NCBI RefSeq assembly: GCF_052116305.1
Contig: NZ_JBQKLI010000020.1
Location: 1 to 37,738, forward strand
Length of the DNA stretch: 37,738 nucleotides
Reading direction: 5' to 3'
From: JBQKLI01 sp012798975
Lineage (GTDB): Bacteria; Bacillota; Clostridia; Tissierellales; Peptoniphilaceae
The position numbers and the translations under genes were made by a program. The notes beneath the pieces are model-generated. The model saw nothing but the letters and a program-made list of their open reading frames with translations. It was not told where the DNA came from and searched no databases. Below are positions 16,185-24,777 of this stretch, in pieces. Numbering within the stretch: position 1 is the stretch's first letter; every line of letters starts with the position of its first letter.

Positions 16185-16613
16185 CTAATTTTTTGAACGA
16201 TATCTCTGTCCGGCTCCCCTTTTGCCATCTCTGGAACGGAGCTGATCATATTTTTCGCTGCTGTCTTTCATAAATTGGCTTAGTTTGTCTTCAAAGGATA
16301 CCTCTGATGTATTCTCCGGTTTTGACCATTCTGGTGCTTCTCTTTTTTTCTTTGGAAAACTTTTCTTAGGAAGCTCTTTTTTAACTTCCAATGCCTTTAA
16401 AGAAAGTCCGATTTTCCCTTCTTTTACTGTGAGAACCTTTACTTTGACATCTTGGCCGCGTTCTACATAATCATCTACTTTCTCCACATAATCATTTGAA
16501 ATTTCTGAAATATGTATTAGTCCGTTTTTCCCCTCCGGCAATGAAACAAATGCCCCAAAATTCGTGGTACCGGTAATTTTCCCTTCAATGATATCACCTA
16601 CTGCTATAGACAT
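16185..16613 (-). CDS. yabR: S1-domain RNA-binding protein (YabR type)
   Basis: The 142-residue protein has one N-terminal S1 RNA-binding domain (residues 3-72; GDIIEGKITGTTNFGAFV, GLIHISEIS, VKVKVLTV, GKIGLSLKA). A basic, low-complexity tail ends in KRGAGQRYRSKN. This is the YabR/general stress protein 13 type. YabR binds RNA or ribosomes; its exact role is not settled. It has its own strong promoter and GGGAGGA ribosome binding site and lies beside divIC, as in Bacillus. It is followed by a terminator. Confidence 0.9.
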   Translation of the reverse strand: MSIAVGDIIEGKITGTTNFGAFVSLPEGKNGLIHISEISNDYVEKVDDYVERGQDVKVKVLTVKEGKIGLSLKALEVKKELPKKSFPKKKREAPEWSKPENTSEVSFEDKLSQFMKDSSEKYDQLRSRDGKRGAGQRYRSKN

Positions 16614-16650
16614 CTACTGTGTAATCCTCCCTAATTCTTATTATAAATTG

Positions 16651-16679
16651 ATTATATTTGATTTATAATTTAAAGTCAA
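16651..16679 (-). promoter_or_regulatory. Promoter of yabR
   Basis: TTGACT (16674-16679) and TATAAT (16651-16656) with a 17-base spacer. A hairpin covering the divIC stop (16680-16702, GAAATAGC/GCTGTTTC) abuts it and may separate the two units. Confidence 0.8.
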
Positions 16680-16696
16680 TGAAACAGCCTCTTCAG

Positions 16697-17026
16697 CTAT
16701 TTCTGCTGCTCTTTCGCCGGAGTTTTTCCTTCGTCTTCGATAATTTTCTCATTAGCCTTTATCATGCCTAGACGCTCTCTAGCTACCTGCTCAACAAATT
16801 CCATGCTCTCTCTTCGTTTATATTGATCTTCAAGTACAGCTATTTCTTTGTTTAAATCATTAATTTTATCTAATTCTTCTTGTTTCTGCTCTTTTAAAGC
16901 AATGCTTTGTTGTGTCTGCTCTAAAAATATATTGCCGAAATAAACACCTAAAATAATTAAAACGGATAGAAAAAGGAATCTAAATCTTTTTTGCTTTCTA
17001 TTTCTTCTGTTTTTTCTTTTTTTCAT
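16697..17026 (-). CDS. divIC: Septum formation initiator, DivIC/FtsB family
   Basis: This is a bitopic division protein of the FtsL-DivIC-DivIB subcomplex. The 109 residues comprise a very basic cytoplasmic tail (KKRKNRRNRKQKRFR), one membrane helix (FLFLSVLIILGVYFGNIFL, about residues 17-35), a coiled coil (about 40-70), and the family motif ARERLGMIKANE near the C-terminus. The ATG is four bases after the rqcP stop. In Bacillus, yabP and yabQ separate yabO (rqcP) from divIC; they are absent here. Confidence 0.92.
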   Translation of the reverse strand: MKKRKNRRNRKQKRFRFLFLSVLIILGVYFGNIFLEQTQQSIALKEQKQEELDKINDLNKEIAVLEDQYKRRESMEFVEQVARERLGMIKANEKIIEDEGKTPAKEQQK

Positions 17027-17029
17027 ATG

Positions 17030-17272
17030 CTACTCCATTATTTCGTACATATTTTCTCCATCGTTCTTTTTCGGATTTTCTATAAGTTCGATGATCTTTA
17101 CTTTCATCGTTCCCGTTCCAAAACGAATTTCTACAACATCTCCTGGACTGACTTCAACGCCCGGTTTTACAGTTTTTCCATTTACCGAGACCCTGCCGCC
17201 TTCACAGGCTTCTTTCGCTACAGTTCTTCGCTTTATAATACGAGAGTTTTTTAAGAATTTATCAATTCTCAT
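17030..17272 (-). CDS. rqcP: S4-domain RNA-binding protein RqcP (YabO/HslR type)
   Basis: An S4 RNA-binding domain fills most of this 80-residue protein: MRIDKFLKNSRIIKRRTVAK, then GGRVSVNGKTVKPG. RqcP binds stalled 50S-peptidyl-tRNA complexes with RqcH and supports alanine tailing in ribosome quality control. I start at the ATG at 17272 because GAGGTG lies six bases upstream and homologs start there. The in-frame ATG at 17299 would add nine residues that include the ribosome binding site. It sits between the HAD gene and divIC. Confidence 0.93.
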   Translation of the reverse strand: MRIDKFLKNSRIIKRRTVAKEACEGGRVSVNGKTVKPGVEVSPGDVVEIRFGTGTMKVKIIELIENPKKNDGENMYEIME

Positions 17273-17309
17273 TTTTTCACCTCTTTTTAAGTATATCATA
17301 ATACCTTAT

Positions 17310-18380
17310 TTAATTTATGGTTTTTTCGTACACTGAATAATCTTTCTTCTGATCTTCTTGAAGTAGATAATCGTATCTTTCTAAATACTTCTTCTCGCTG
17401 CCATAAGCCTTAACTTGAATTTTCTTGATTCCTTTTTCACATGCTCTTTCCTCTATCGTTTCAAGCAGCTCAAGGGGTCCTTCTCCAAAGGATATATTCG
17501 ATATCGCAAATTCTTCTACAATAAGTTTATCTTTTTCTATCTTGTAGAGAAGTACAGCTTCTAGTTTTTCTTTATTAAAATAGCCTAGATGGATAAAATC
17601 CTTCTCTTTTTCTGGACTGATTTTAAATGCGCTTTTTCCGGTTATATTTCGATGCTCGTTGTTTCGAATAAAAAGAGATTTCACATATTCCTTAGATTTA
17701 ACACGAATTTCTTTAACTGGAATTTCCTGATCTCCCCGATCTTCCCTTAAAATAAGTTTAATATTTCTCATATCTTTGAAAATATAATCCGCTCTTTCTT
17801 GGTCAAATCCAAACCGGTCGTCTTCTCTTGCCGCAACTATCATTCCTGCTTCTTTTGCTGACTCAATCCCATAAGACGAATCTTCTACTGCCATACACTC
17901 TTCCGGTTTTAAACCAAGACGTTTCGCTGTTGTTAGATAAATCTCCGGATGAGGCTTTGAATCTTCGAAATCGTGGCCGCTTAATATAACTGGAAAATAT
18001 TCCGTTATTCCGCACTCCTCAAGCACATGGCTGATATTTTCCGGAGAGGAGGAAGAAGCCAAAGCCAGTTTATAGCCTTTCGCCCTTAAATCTCTTAGTA
18101 GAAGTTTTATTTCAGGATAGAGTATTTCTTTATAATCCACCGGTTTATCCTTGAAATAAGAATTATAATCCAGAGTAAATTCATCCTGAGCTAATTCTTT
18201 TCCGATAATTTCACAAATCATGCGTAAAGTGTCTTTATGGGATGACCCCACTACTTTCAAGAGATCCCTATCGTCAAAGAGATGTTCTTTGTACTCTAAG
18301 TATTCTATCATTCGTTTATAATAAACAGGTTCGCTGTCTATAATGACCCCGTCCATATCAAAAATTACTGCTTTAATCAT
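17310..18380 (-). CDS. HAD-family hydrolase (beta-phosphoglucomutase type) with C-terminal GNAT-like domain
   Basis: Residues 1-210 form a HAD phosphatase/phosphomutase: nucleophile FDMDGVIIDSEP (Asp8, Asp10), motif II ASSSS, motif III Lys in SKPHPEIY, and motif IV VEDSSYGIESAKEAG. The cap lies between motifs I and II, as in the beta-phosphoglucomutase/YcjU branch. About 140 further residues (about 220-356) look like an N-acetyltransferase fold: VEEFAISNISFGEGPLELL, ERACEKGIKKIQVKA, and the end FxxYDYLLQEDQ. A normal HAD of this branch stops near 220, so this is a fusion. Substrates are not predictable. It lies upstream of rqcP-divIC. Confidence 0.85.
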   Translation of the reverse strand: MIKAVIFDMDGVIIDSEPVYYKRMIEYLEYKEHLFDDRDLLKVVGSSHKDTLRMICEIIGKELAQDEFTLDYNSYFKDKPVDYKEILYPEIKLLLRDLRAKGYKLALASSSSPENISHVLEECGITEYFPVILSGHDFEDSKPHPEIYLTTAKRLGLKPEECMAVEDSSYGIESAKEAGMIVAAREDDRFGFDQERADYIFKDMRNIKLILREDRGDQEIPVKEIRVKSKEYVKSLFIRNNEHRNITGKSAFKISPEKEKDFIHLGYFNKEKLEAVLLYKIEKDKLIVEEFAISNISFGEGPLELLETIEERACEKGIKKIQVKAYGSEKKYLERYDYLLQEDQKKDYSVYEKTIN

Positions 18381-18449
18381 TTAACGCCCTCCATACTATC
18401 CTATTATTATAATACTATAAAAAAAATAGAACAGTAAAAATATATGATA

Positions 18450-18480
18450 AAAGGCAAGATTTTCATCCTGCCCTTTTTAT
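18450..18480 (-). terminator. Terminator after pyk
   Basis: GGCAGGAT pairs with ATCTTGCC (one G-U) around GAAA, followed by TTTTAT, 14 bases after the pyk stop. It ends the dnaE-pfkA-pyk transcript. Confidence 0.75.
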
Positions 18481-18493
18481 GAATAAAAATAAA

Positions 18494-20245
18494 TTATATA
18501 ACACGAGCCTCTCCGCTGTATACAACACCTGCAGCAGGATCGATGGTAATCTCTTCCCCATTTTCAAATATTTCCATGGCATTTTCAACTCCAACAAGTG
18601 TTGGGATTTTTAAATGAAGTCCCACAATCGCAGCATGGCTTGTAAGACCGCCCTCTTCAACAATTACACCGGAAGCTATCTGGAAGAATGGAACGATCTC
18701 AGCATCTGTAGACTGAGATACTAGGATATCGCCTTCTTTAAATTCTGATAATTCCTCAGGAGTATTTCCCTTTCGAACAGTTCCAAATGCAGAATGGAAA
18801 CCAATCCCCATTCCCTTTGCTCTGATTTTCCCTACTGTATGGACTTTTATTAAATTCGTAGTACCTTTTACTCCCACAGGAAGTCCTGCTGTAATAACAA
18901 TCAGATCTCCTTGTTTAATATATTTTCTTTCCAAAGCAACAGCTATCGAGTTTTCAATCACTGTATCTGTATCTTTAGACCAGCTTGTCAATAGCGGATA
19001 AACACCCCACACCAAGGTTAAGCTGTTCATAACATCTTCAGAAGTTGTGGTAGCAATAATCGGAGCTTTTGGTCTGAATTTTGATACGACTTTTGCTGTC
19101 GCTCCTGATGCAGTTGCAGATATAATTGCTTCAGCATTTAATTCATCTACCATCTCTTTTGTAGAACGGCTTATCGCATTTGTTGTAGATGCTACATGCC
19201 ATTTAAGCCTTTTTTCCATCCGTTCTGTGTATTCGGTAGATGCTTCTGTAGTGATTGCGATATCATGCATAACCTTTACAGCTTCCACAGGATAATTTCC
19301 TGCAGCCGTTTCTCCAGAAAGCATAATAGCATCTGTCCCATCTAAAATTGCATTTGCCACATCTGTAACTTCAGCTCTTGTTGGTCTTGGATTTCTAGTC
19401 ATCGAATCCAGCATTTGTGTTGCTGTAATAACCGGCTTCCCTGCAAAAGAGGTTTTTCGTATCATCTCTTTTTGTACGATCGGCATTGTTTCTGTACGTA
19501 TCTCAACCCCTAAATCTCCTCTAGCAACCATAATTCCGTCGGATACTTCGATGATACTATCTAGATTATCTACTCCTTCTTGAGACTCAATTTTTGAAAT
19601 GATTTGTATATTGTTGCCTTTATTGTCTTCTAAAATCTTTCGAATATCTAAAACATCCTCTGCTTTTCGAATAAAAGAGGCTGCTATAAAATTCACCCCG
19701 TTTTCAATACCGAATTTTATATCTGAAATATCTTTTTCAGTTAATGAAGGAAGCTGTATATTCGTATTCGGAACATTGACCCCTTTTCGAGATTTTAAAA
19801 TTCCGTAGTTTTGAGCTTCCATAATAATTTCAGTTTCTGTCACGTCTAGTATTTTAAAAGCAACAAGTCCATCATCGATTAAGATGCTTCCTCCGACTTG
19901 GACATCTTGAGGAAGTCCTTTGTAGCTTATAGAACAGCGGTCTTGATCGCCGATAATATCTTCAGTCGTCAACGTGAACTTATCTCCTAATGACAGCTGA
20001 ACTTGATCGACACCAAAATCTCCAAGACGAATCTCTGGTCCTTTAGTATCAAGCATAATTCCTATAGCAAGGTCCAGTTCTTCTCTCGCAGCTTTAATGT
20101 TTTTAATCCTCTGAAGATGTTCTTCATGGTTCCCATGAGAAAAGTTAAGCCTGCAGACATTCATTCCACTTTTCATTAATTCTTTTAAAACTTCTATACT
20201 GTCTGATGCTGGTCCTATGGTACATACAATTTTTGTACTCTTCAT
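18494..20245 (-). CDS. pyk: Pyruvate kinase with C-terminal PEP-utilizer domain
   Basis: It transfers phosphate from phosphoenolpyruvate to ADP at the end of glycolysis. The catalytic barrel shows KIVCTIGPAS, RLNFSHG, MLDTKGPEIR, the metal/substrate stretch IISKIESQEG, MVARGDLGVE and the active-site MLDSMTRNPRPTRAE. The B domain and C domain are complete. The 583-residue length includes about 110 extra residues that form a PEP-utilising mobile domain with GGLTSHAAIVG, as in Geobacillus/Bacillus Pyk; its role there is structural or regulatory. It is 12 bases after pfkA. Confidence 0.97.
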   Translation of the reverse strand: MKSTKIVCTIGPASDSIEVLKELMKSGMNVCRLNFSHGNHEEHLQRIKNIKAAREELDLAIGIMLDTKGPEIRLGDFGVDQVQLSLGDKFTLTTEDIIGDQDRCSISYKGLPQDVQVGGSILIDDGLVAFKILDVTETEIIMEAQNYGILKSRKGVNVPNTNIQLPSLTEKDISDIKFGIENGVNFIAASFIRKAEDVLDIRKILEDNKGNNIQIISKIESQEGVDNLDSIIEVSDGIMVARGDLGVEIRTETMPIVQKEMIRKTSFAGKPVITATQMLDSMTRNPRPTRAEVTDVANAILDGTDAIMLSGETAAGNYPVEAVKVMHDIAITTEASTEYTERMEKRLKWHVASTTNAISRSTKEMVDELNAEAIISATASGATAKVVSKFRPKAPIIATTTSEDVMNSLTLVWGVYPLLTSWSKDTDTVIENSIAVALERKYIKQGDLIVITAGLPVGVKGTTNLIKVHTVGKIRAKGMGIGFHSAFGTVRKGNTPEELSEFKEGDILVSQSTDAEIVPFFQIASGVIVEEGGLTSHAAIVGLHLKIPTLVGVENAMEIFENGEEITIDPAAGVVYSGEARVI

Positions 20246-20257
20246 AAATCCTCCTAT

Positions 20258-21217
20258 CTAAATTGAAATTTCATTTGCTATACTGTAAAGCTCTTGATTC
20301 AATTCATTTGTTGTTTCTACCGCTTCTGTAATATCCATATCCACAATCTGGCCTCTTTGAGTTGCCAGAGCCAATGCAGATTTTCCTTCTAAAAGCAGCT
20401 CTACTGCTTTGTTCCCCATTTCCGTCGCTAAAATTCTATCGTAGGCGCAAGGAGATCCACCACGCTGAACATGACCCAGCATTGTCGCCTTCGTTTCAAT
20501 TCCTGTTCGTTTCTGCAGCTCTTCCTTTAATTCAGAAGCTTTTCCTGCCCCTTCTGCTAAAACGATAATATGATGTCTTTTTCCTCTTTTTCGTCCTTGG
20601 AGAATTTTCTTGCTGATCGCATCGATATCGAATGGCTCTTCAGGAATAACAATACTTTCTGCCCCGCCTGCAACTCCTGCATACAGAGCAAGGTCTCCGC
20701 AGTTTCTGCCCATTACTTCTACAACATTTGCTCTTCCGTGAGAAGAGGAAGTATCTCTTAATTTTCCTATCGCATCAATGACTGTTTCTATCGCGGTCCA
20801 AAAACCAATCGTATAATCTGTATAACCCATGTCGTTGTCGATGGTCCCGGGAAGTCCGATGGTTTTAATGCCCATGTCGCTTAACGCTTTAGCCCCTTTA
20901 AAGGAGCCGTCTCCGCCGATAACGATAAGACCTTCTATCCCAAAATCTTTTATAATATTAAAAGCTTTCTTTCTTCCAGCTTCTGTCATAAACTCATCGC
21001 TTCGGGCAGAACCTAAGATAGTACCTCCCCTTTGGATAATGTCGGCAACGGAAGAAACATTCATCTCGTAAATATTTCCATTAATCAGCCCGTCATATCC
21101 GTAGCGGATACCCATGACTCGAATTCCGTTGAATATGCAAGTTCTTGCTATCGATCGAACTGCCGCATTCATTCCCGGGGCGTCTCCCCCGCTTGTTAAT
21201 ACACCTATCGTTCTCAT
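20258..21217 (-). CDS. pfkA: ATP-dependent 6-phosphofructokinase
   Basis: It converts fructose 6-phosphate and ATP to fructose 1,6-bisphosphate. The 319-residue length is standard for the bacterial ATP enzyme. It has LTSGGDAPGMNA at the N-terminus, IGGDGSFKGA, and the catalytic LPGTIDNDMGYTD. GGDG with PGTIDND (Gly rather than Asp/Lys at the two specificity positions) points to ATP, not pyrophosphate. VEVMGRNCGDLAL and GHVQRGGSP are further family motifs. It is flanked by dnaE and pyk in one transcript. Confidence 0.97.
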   Translation of the reverse strand: MRTIGVLTSGGDAPGMNAAVRSIARTCIFNGIRVMGIRYGYDGLINGNIYEMNVSSVADIIQRGGTILGSARSDEFMTEAGRKKAFNIIKDFGIEGLIVIGGDGSFKGAKALSDMGIKTIGLPGTIDNDMGYTDYTIGFWTAIETVIDAIGKLRDTSSSHGRANVVEVMGRNCGDLALYAGVAGGAESIVIPEEPFDIDAISKKILQGRKRGKRHHIIVLAEGAGKASELKEELQKRTGIETKATMLGHVQRGGSPCAYDRILATEMGNKAVELLLEGKSALALATQRGQIVDMDITEAVETTNELNQELYSIANEISI

Positions 21218-21230
21218 AAAACACCTCTTT

Positions 21231-24200
21231 CTATACTACTTTAACATTTTGTTTTCCCAGTCTTTTTTCTAATTCTTTTATAAGATTTTCATCCTCTGCA
21301 TCTGCCCACATTTCCTTTTTTAAAACAAAACTTTTTCCAGAATGGGAAAAATAAAACTGAATCGGGCTCTTTTGTTCTCCGGTGTAGCTGCGCAGAAATA
21401 TTTTTATGTCTTCTACTGTCTGCGACTCTATGGATGGTGTTATTTTAATATATATTTTTTCAGAGGGTAAATTCTTGTCTAGTTCTTCTACTTTATCTAC
21501 AATCAGTTTAGGTTCTTCCATTTCGCTTAAAGAAAGTCTTCCCTTCACCATAAGAACCTGATCTTCTATCATTAACGAGCTGTATCTATCGTATAATTTC
21601 GGAAATACGATTAATTCGATCATACCATATAAATCTTCAAATTTGACAAATTCCATAAGCTGATTGTTTCTCGTAAATTTTTTATTGACCGATTCGACAA
21701 TTCCTACCATTGTCACTTCTTTTTGATCCCACTTCGCTTCTGCAAGAGAAATCTCTTCTTTTAAATCAATCATTGTAAAATTCGAATATTTGTTGATCCA
21801 TTCCTCGTAGGGACGAAGAGGGTGATCTGTTAGATAAACCCCTAAAACTTCCTTTTCAAATTTTAAAAGATCTTTTTTATTATACTCTTGATGATTTTTA
21901 TACTGAATTTCAGAGACCGGCTTGGGTCCATCTTCTTCCATAATGTCGAAAAGAGATTTTTGTCCCGGCACATTTTTCTTTGCTGTATTTTGTACAGAAT
22001 CTATAACCGCCGAATACTCTAACATCAGTCCGGATCTTGTATAGCCAAGACTTGAAAAAGCACCTGCTTTAATCAGACTTTCCATCCCTCTTTTATTAAG
22101 AGCTGTGGAATCAACTGCCGTTACCCGCTCAACGAACTCTCTAAAGTCCGTAAACAAGCCTCCTGCTTGTCTTGCCTTTACAATGGCTTCGATTAAAGCG
22201 CCGCCAACATTTTTAATCGCCATCATTCCAAAACGAATCGCTTCATTTTGTACTGTAAACTTTTTATTCGAATAGTTTACATCCGGCGGCAAAATAGCAA
22301 GGTCAAGTCTTCTGGATTCTTGTATATATAATGAAATTTGAGGGGTATTTCCCATTACAGAGCTCATCAAAGCAGCCATAAATTCCAGCGGATAGTAATG
22401 TTTCAGCCATGCGGTTCTCATAGCCACTAGAGAATAGGCAGCTGAGTGGGACTTGTTAAAGGCATATTTTGCAAAATCAATCATTAAATCGTAGATTTCA
22501 TTTGCAATCTCCGCAGAGATCCCTTTTCTCAAAGTACCTTCTACCAAGATTTCACCATCTGCTCCATCTTCCCCATAGATAAATCTTTTTCGTTCCGCTT
22601 CCATTACATCCATTTTCTTTTTACCCATTGCCCGCCTCAAGTTATCAGCTTGGCCTAAAGAAAAGCCTGCCAGCTGCTGAACAATCTGCATTACCTGCTC
22701 TTGATATACAATAGTACCGTAAGTTTCTGACAAAATCGGTTTTAAAGCAGGATGAAGATATTTTATATCTTCGGGATGATTTTTGTTATGAATATAGGTG
22801 GGAATTTCGTTCATAGGACCAGGTCTGAAAAGGGAATTCGCAGCGATTAGATCATTAAAGCGGGTAGGCTTTAGCTCTTTTAAAAAGTTTCGCATTCCCG
22901 AGGACTCAAACTGAAAGATTCCAAGGGTCTCAGCCACAGTAAACATTGAAAGCACCTCAGAGTCGTTTTCATCCATGTCTTCGACTTTTAGCAAATTTCC
23001 TTCCTTCTCGTTGATCATATCAACCGCATCTTGAATCACCGTTAGCGTTCTAAGGCCTAAGAAATCCATTTTAAGAAGTCCCAATTCCTCTAATTCAGTC
23101 ATATTGCACTGGGTAATAATAGCATCTTTGTTTTTTGCAAGGGATACATATTCCATTATCGGCTTTCTGGAAATCACAACACCGGCAGCATGAGTAGACG
23201 TATGTCTTGGAGTTCCTTCTACCCTCAGTGCAATATCGATAAGACGGCGTGTTTCCGGATTGGATTCATAGCTGTTCTTAAATTCATTGCTTATTTCAAG
23301 AGCCTTTGAAATCGTCATATCCAACTGCATAGGGATTTGTTTGGCAATTTCATCTACTTTTTTGTAATCCATATCGAGGACTCTTCCTACGTCTCGAATC
23401 GCCCCCCTTGCGCCCATTGTACCGAAAGTGACAATCTGTGCTACTTTCTCTGCTCCGTATTTTTTAACCACATACTGTATCACTTCGTCTCTTCTTTCAT
23501 AGCAAAAGTCGATATCAATATCCGGCATGGAAACCCTCTCTGGATTTAAGAATCGTTCAAAAAGCAGATCATAATCTAAAGGATCAATATCCGTTATCCC
23601 TAAAGCAAAACTGACAATACTCCCTGCTGCAGAACCCCGACCCGGACCGACCGGAATCTTTTCTTCCTTCGCGAAACGAATAAAATCCCAGACAATCAGA
23701 AAATAATCCACATAGCCCATTTTTTCGATGGTTTGAAGCTCAAATTCTGCTCGTTCTTGAATTTCCTCTGTAATTTTTTCATAGCGATTTTCCAAACCGG
23801 ACTTTGTAAGTTCCCTTAGATAACTTACATTCGTATGTTCTTTCGGTATTTCAAAATAGGGAAGATGGAGGTTTCCAAACTCCAGTTCTACATTGCATCG
23901 TTCTGCAATTTTCTCAGTATTTGTCAAAGCTTCTTTATAATCGCCAAACAAGTTTTCCATCTCTTCCGGGCTTCGAAGATAGAATTCTCCTGGAGCATAC
24001 TGCATCTTTCCTTCACTATTCTTTTGTTCCAATGTTGTTCCCATTTGAATAGCAAGAATAATATCATGGATTTTCCAGTCATCTTTATTTACATAATGGA
24101 TATCGTTTGTTGCAACCAGAGGTATTCCTGTCTCAGAGGAGATTCTAGGAATTTCTTCCAGTATTCTTTCGTCTTCCCGCATGCCATGATTTTGAAGTTC

Positions 24201-24719
24201 TAAATAAAAATTATCTTCTCCAAAAATCTCCTGAAGTTCAATAGCGGATTCTTTCGCAGTTTCATAATCGTTTTTAAAAACAAGATCTTCTTGGACTTTT
24301 CCCTTCAGACATGCAGACAGAGCGATAATTCCTTTGTGATATTTTCTTAAAACAGAATAGTCGACTCGAGGCTTATAATAAAAGCCTTTAATATAACCTA
24401 AAGAAACAATTTTCATCAAGTTTTCATAGCCTTCTTGATCTTTTGCCAATAATATTAAGTGATTATAGCGTTTGTTCTGAGCGCTTTTTTCTAAATAATC
24501 ACCATTTACTGTATAGATTTCACATCCTAAGATGGGTTTGATTCCTCTTTTCACGGCTTCTTTATAAAACTGCACCACACCAAACATCGATCCGTGATCT
24601 GTAATGGCGATATTTTTCATCCCCAGTTCTTGGCAGCGGTCTAAAAGCTCCGGTATCGGAGAGTAGCCGTCCAAAAGACTATAAGCTGTATGGACATGTA
24701 AATGTGTAAATTGAACCAT
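21231..24719 (-). CDS. dnaE: DNA polymerase III alpha subunit, DnaE type
   Basis: This is a C-family replicative polymerase. The 1162 residues start with a PHP domain (THLHVHTAYSLLDG) and continue with the palm catalytic aspartates in MPDIDIDF (about residue 400), GPGRGSAAGS, the Gly-rich and fingers region around RRAMGKKKMD, and FNKSHSAAYSLVA. An OB-fold (about 985-1060; VTMVGIVESVNKKFTRN, MIELIVFP) follows. There is no 3'-5' exonuclease insert, so it is DnaE rather than PolC; low-GC Gram-positives usually carry a separate PolC. AAGGAGG lies six bases before the ATG. The whiA terminator lies immediately upstream. Confidence 0.97.
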   Translation of the reverse strand: MVQFTHLHVHTAYSLLDGYSPIPELLDRCQELGMKNIAITDHGSMFGVVQFYKEAVKRGIKPILGCEIYTVNGDYLEKSAQNKRYNHLILLAKDQEGYENLMKIVSLGYIKGFYYKPRVDYSVLRKYHKGIIALSACLKGKVQEDLVFKNDYETAKESAIELQEIFGEDNFYLELQNHGMREDERILEEIPRISSETGIPLVATNDIHYVNKDDWKIHDIILAIQMGTTLEQKNSEGKMQYAPGEFYLRSPEEMENLFGDYKEALTNTEKIAERCNVELEFGNLHLPYFEIPKEHTNVSYLRELTKSGLENRYEKITEEIQERAEFELQTIEKMGYVDYFLIVWDFIRFAKEEKIPVGPGRGSAAGSIVSFALGITDIDPLDYDLLFERFLNPERVSMPDIDIDFCYERRDEVIQYVVKKYGAEKVAQIVTFGTMGARGAIRDVGRVLDMDYKKVDEIAKQIPMQLDMTISKALEISNEFKNSYESNPETRRLIDIALRVEGTPRHTSTHAAGVVISRKPIMEYVSLAKNKDAIITQCNMTELEELGLLKMDFLGLRTLTVIQDAVDMINEKEGNLLKVEDMDENDSEVLSMFTVAETLGIFQFESSGMRNFLKELKPTRFNDLIAANSLFRPGPMNEIPTYIHNKNHPEDIKYLHPALKPILSETYGTIVYQEQVMQIVQQLAGFSLGQADNLRRAMGKKKMDVMEAERKRFIYGEDGADGEILVEGTLRKGISAEIANEIYDLMIDFAKYAFNKSHSAAYSLVAMRTAWLKHYYPLEFMAALMSSVMGNTPQISLYIQESRRLDLAILPPDVNYSNKKFTVQNEAIRFGMMAIKNVGGALIEAIVKARQAGGLFTDFREFVERVTAVDSTALNKRGMESLIKAGAFSSLGYTRSGLMLEYSAVIDSVQNTAKKNVPGQKSLFDIMEEDGPKPVSEIQYKNHQEYNKKDLLKFEKEVLGVYLTDHPLRPYEEWINKYSNFTMIDLKEEISLAEAKWDQKEVTMVGIVESVNKKFTRNNQLMEFVKFEDLYGMIELIVFPKLYDRYSSLMIEDQVLMVKGRLSLSEMEEPKLIVDKVEELDKNLPSEKIYIKITPSIESQTVEDIKIFLRSYTGEQKSPIQFYFSHSGKSFVLKKEMWADAEDENLIKELEKRLGKQNVKVV

Positions 24720-24740
24720 AATTCCTCCTTTCTCTTCCTA

Positions 24741-24777
24741 AAATAAAAAACAAAGAAATCTAGAGTGATTTCTTTGT
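24741..24777 (-). terminator. Terminator overlapping the whiA stop codon
   Basis: ACAAAGAAATC and GATTTCTTTGT form a perfect 11-base stem with a 6-base loop, followed by TTTTTATTT. The 5' arm is the last codons of whiA, and the stop codon straddles the loop and 3' arm. The dnaE ribosome binding site follows within 15 bases of the T run. Confidence 0.85.

Noticed and set aside
23835..24203. Plus-strand open frame of 122 codons within dnaE
   Set aside because: It lies entirely antisense to conserved DnaE sequence and its product is a random Phe/Ser/Ile-rich peptide.
24741..24777. Hairpin at the whiA/dnaE boundary as a mobile-element end
   Set aside because: It is an 11-base stem with a T run that overlaps the whiA stop codon, a normal intrinsic terminator; no element-like sequence adjoins it.
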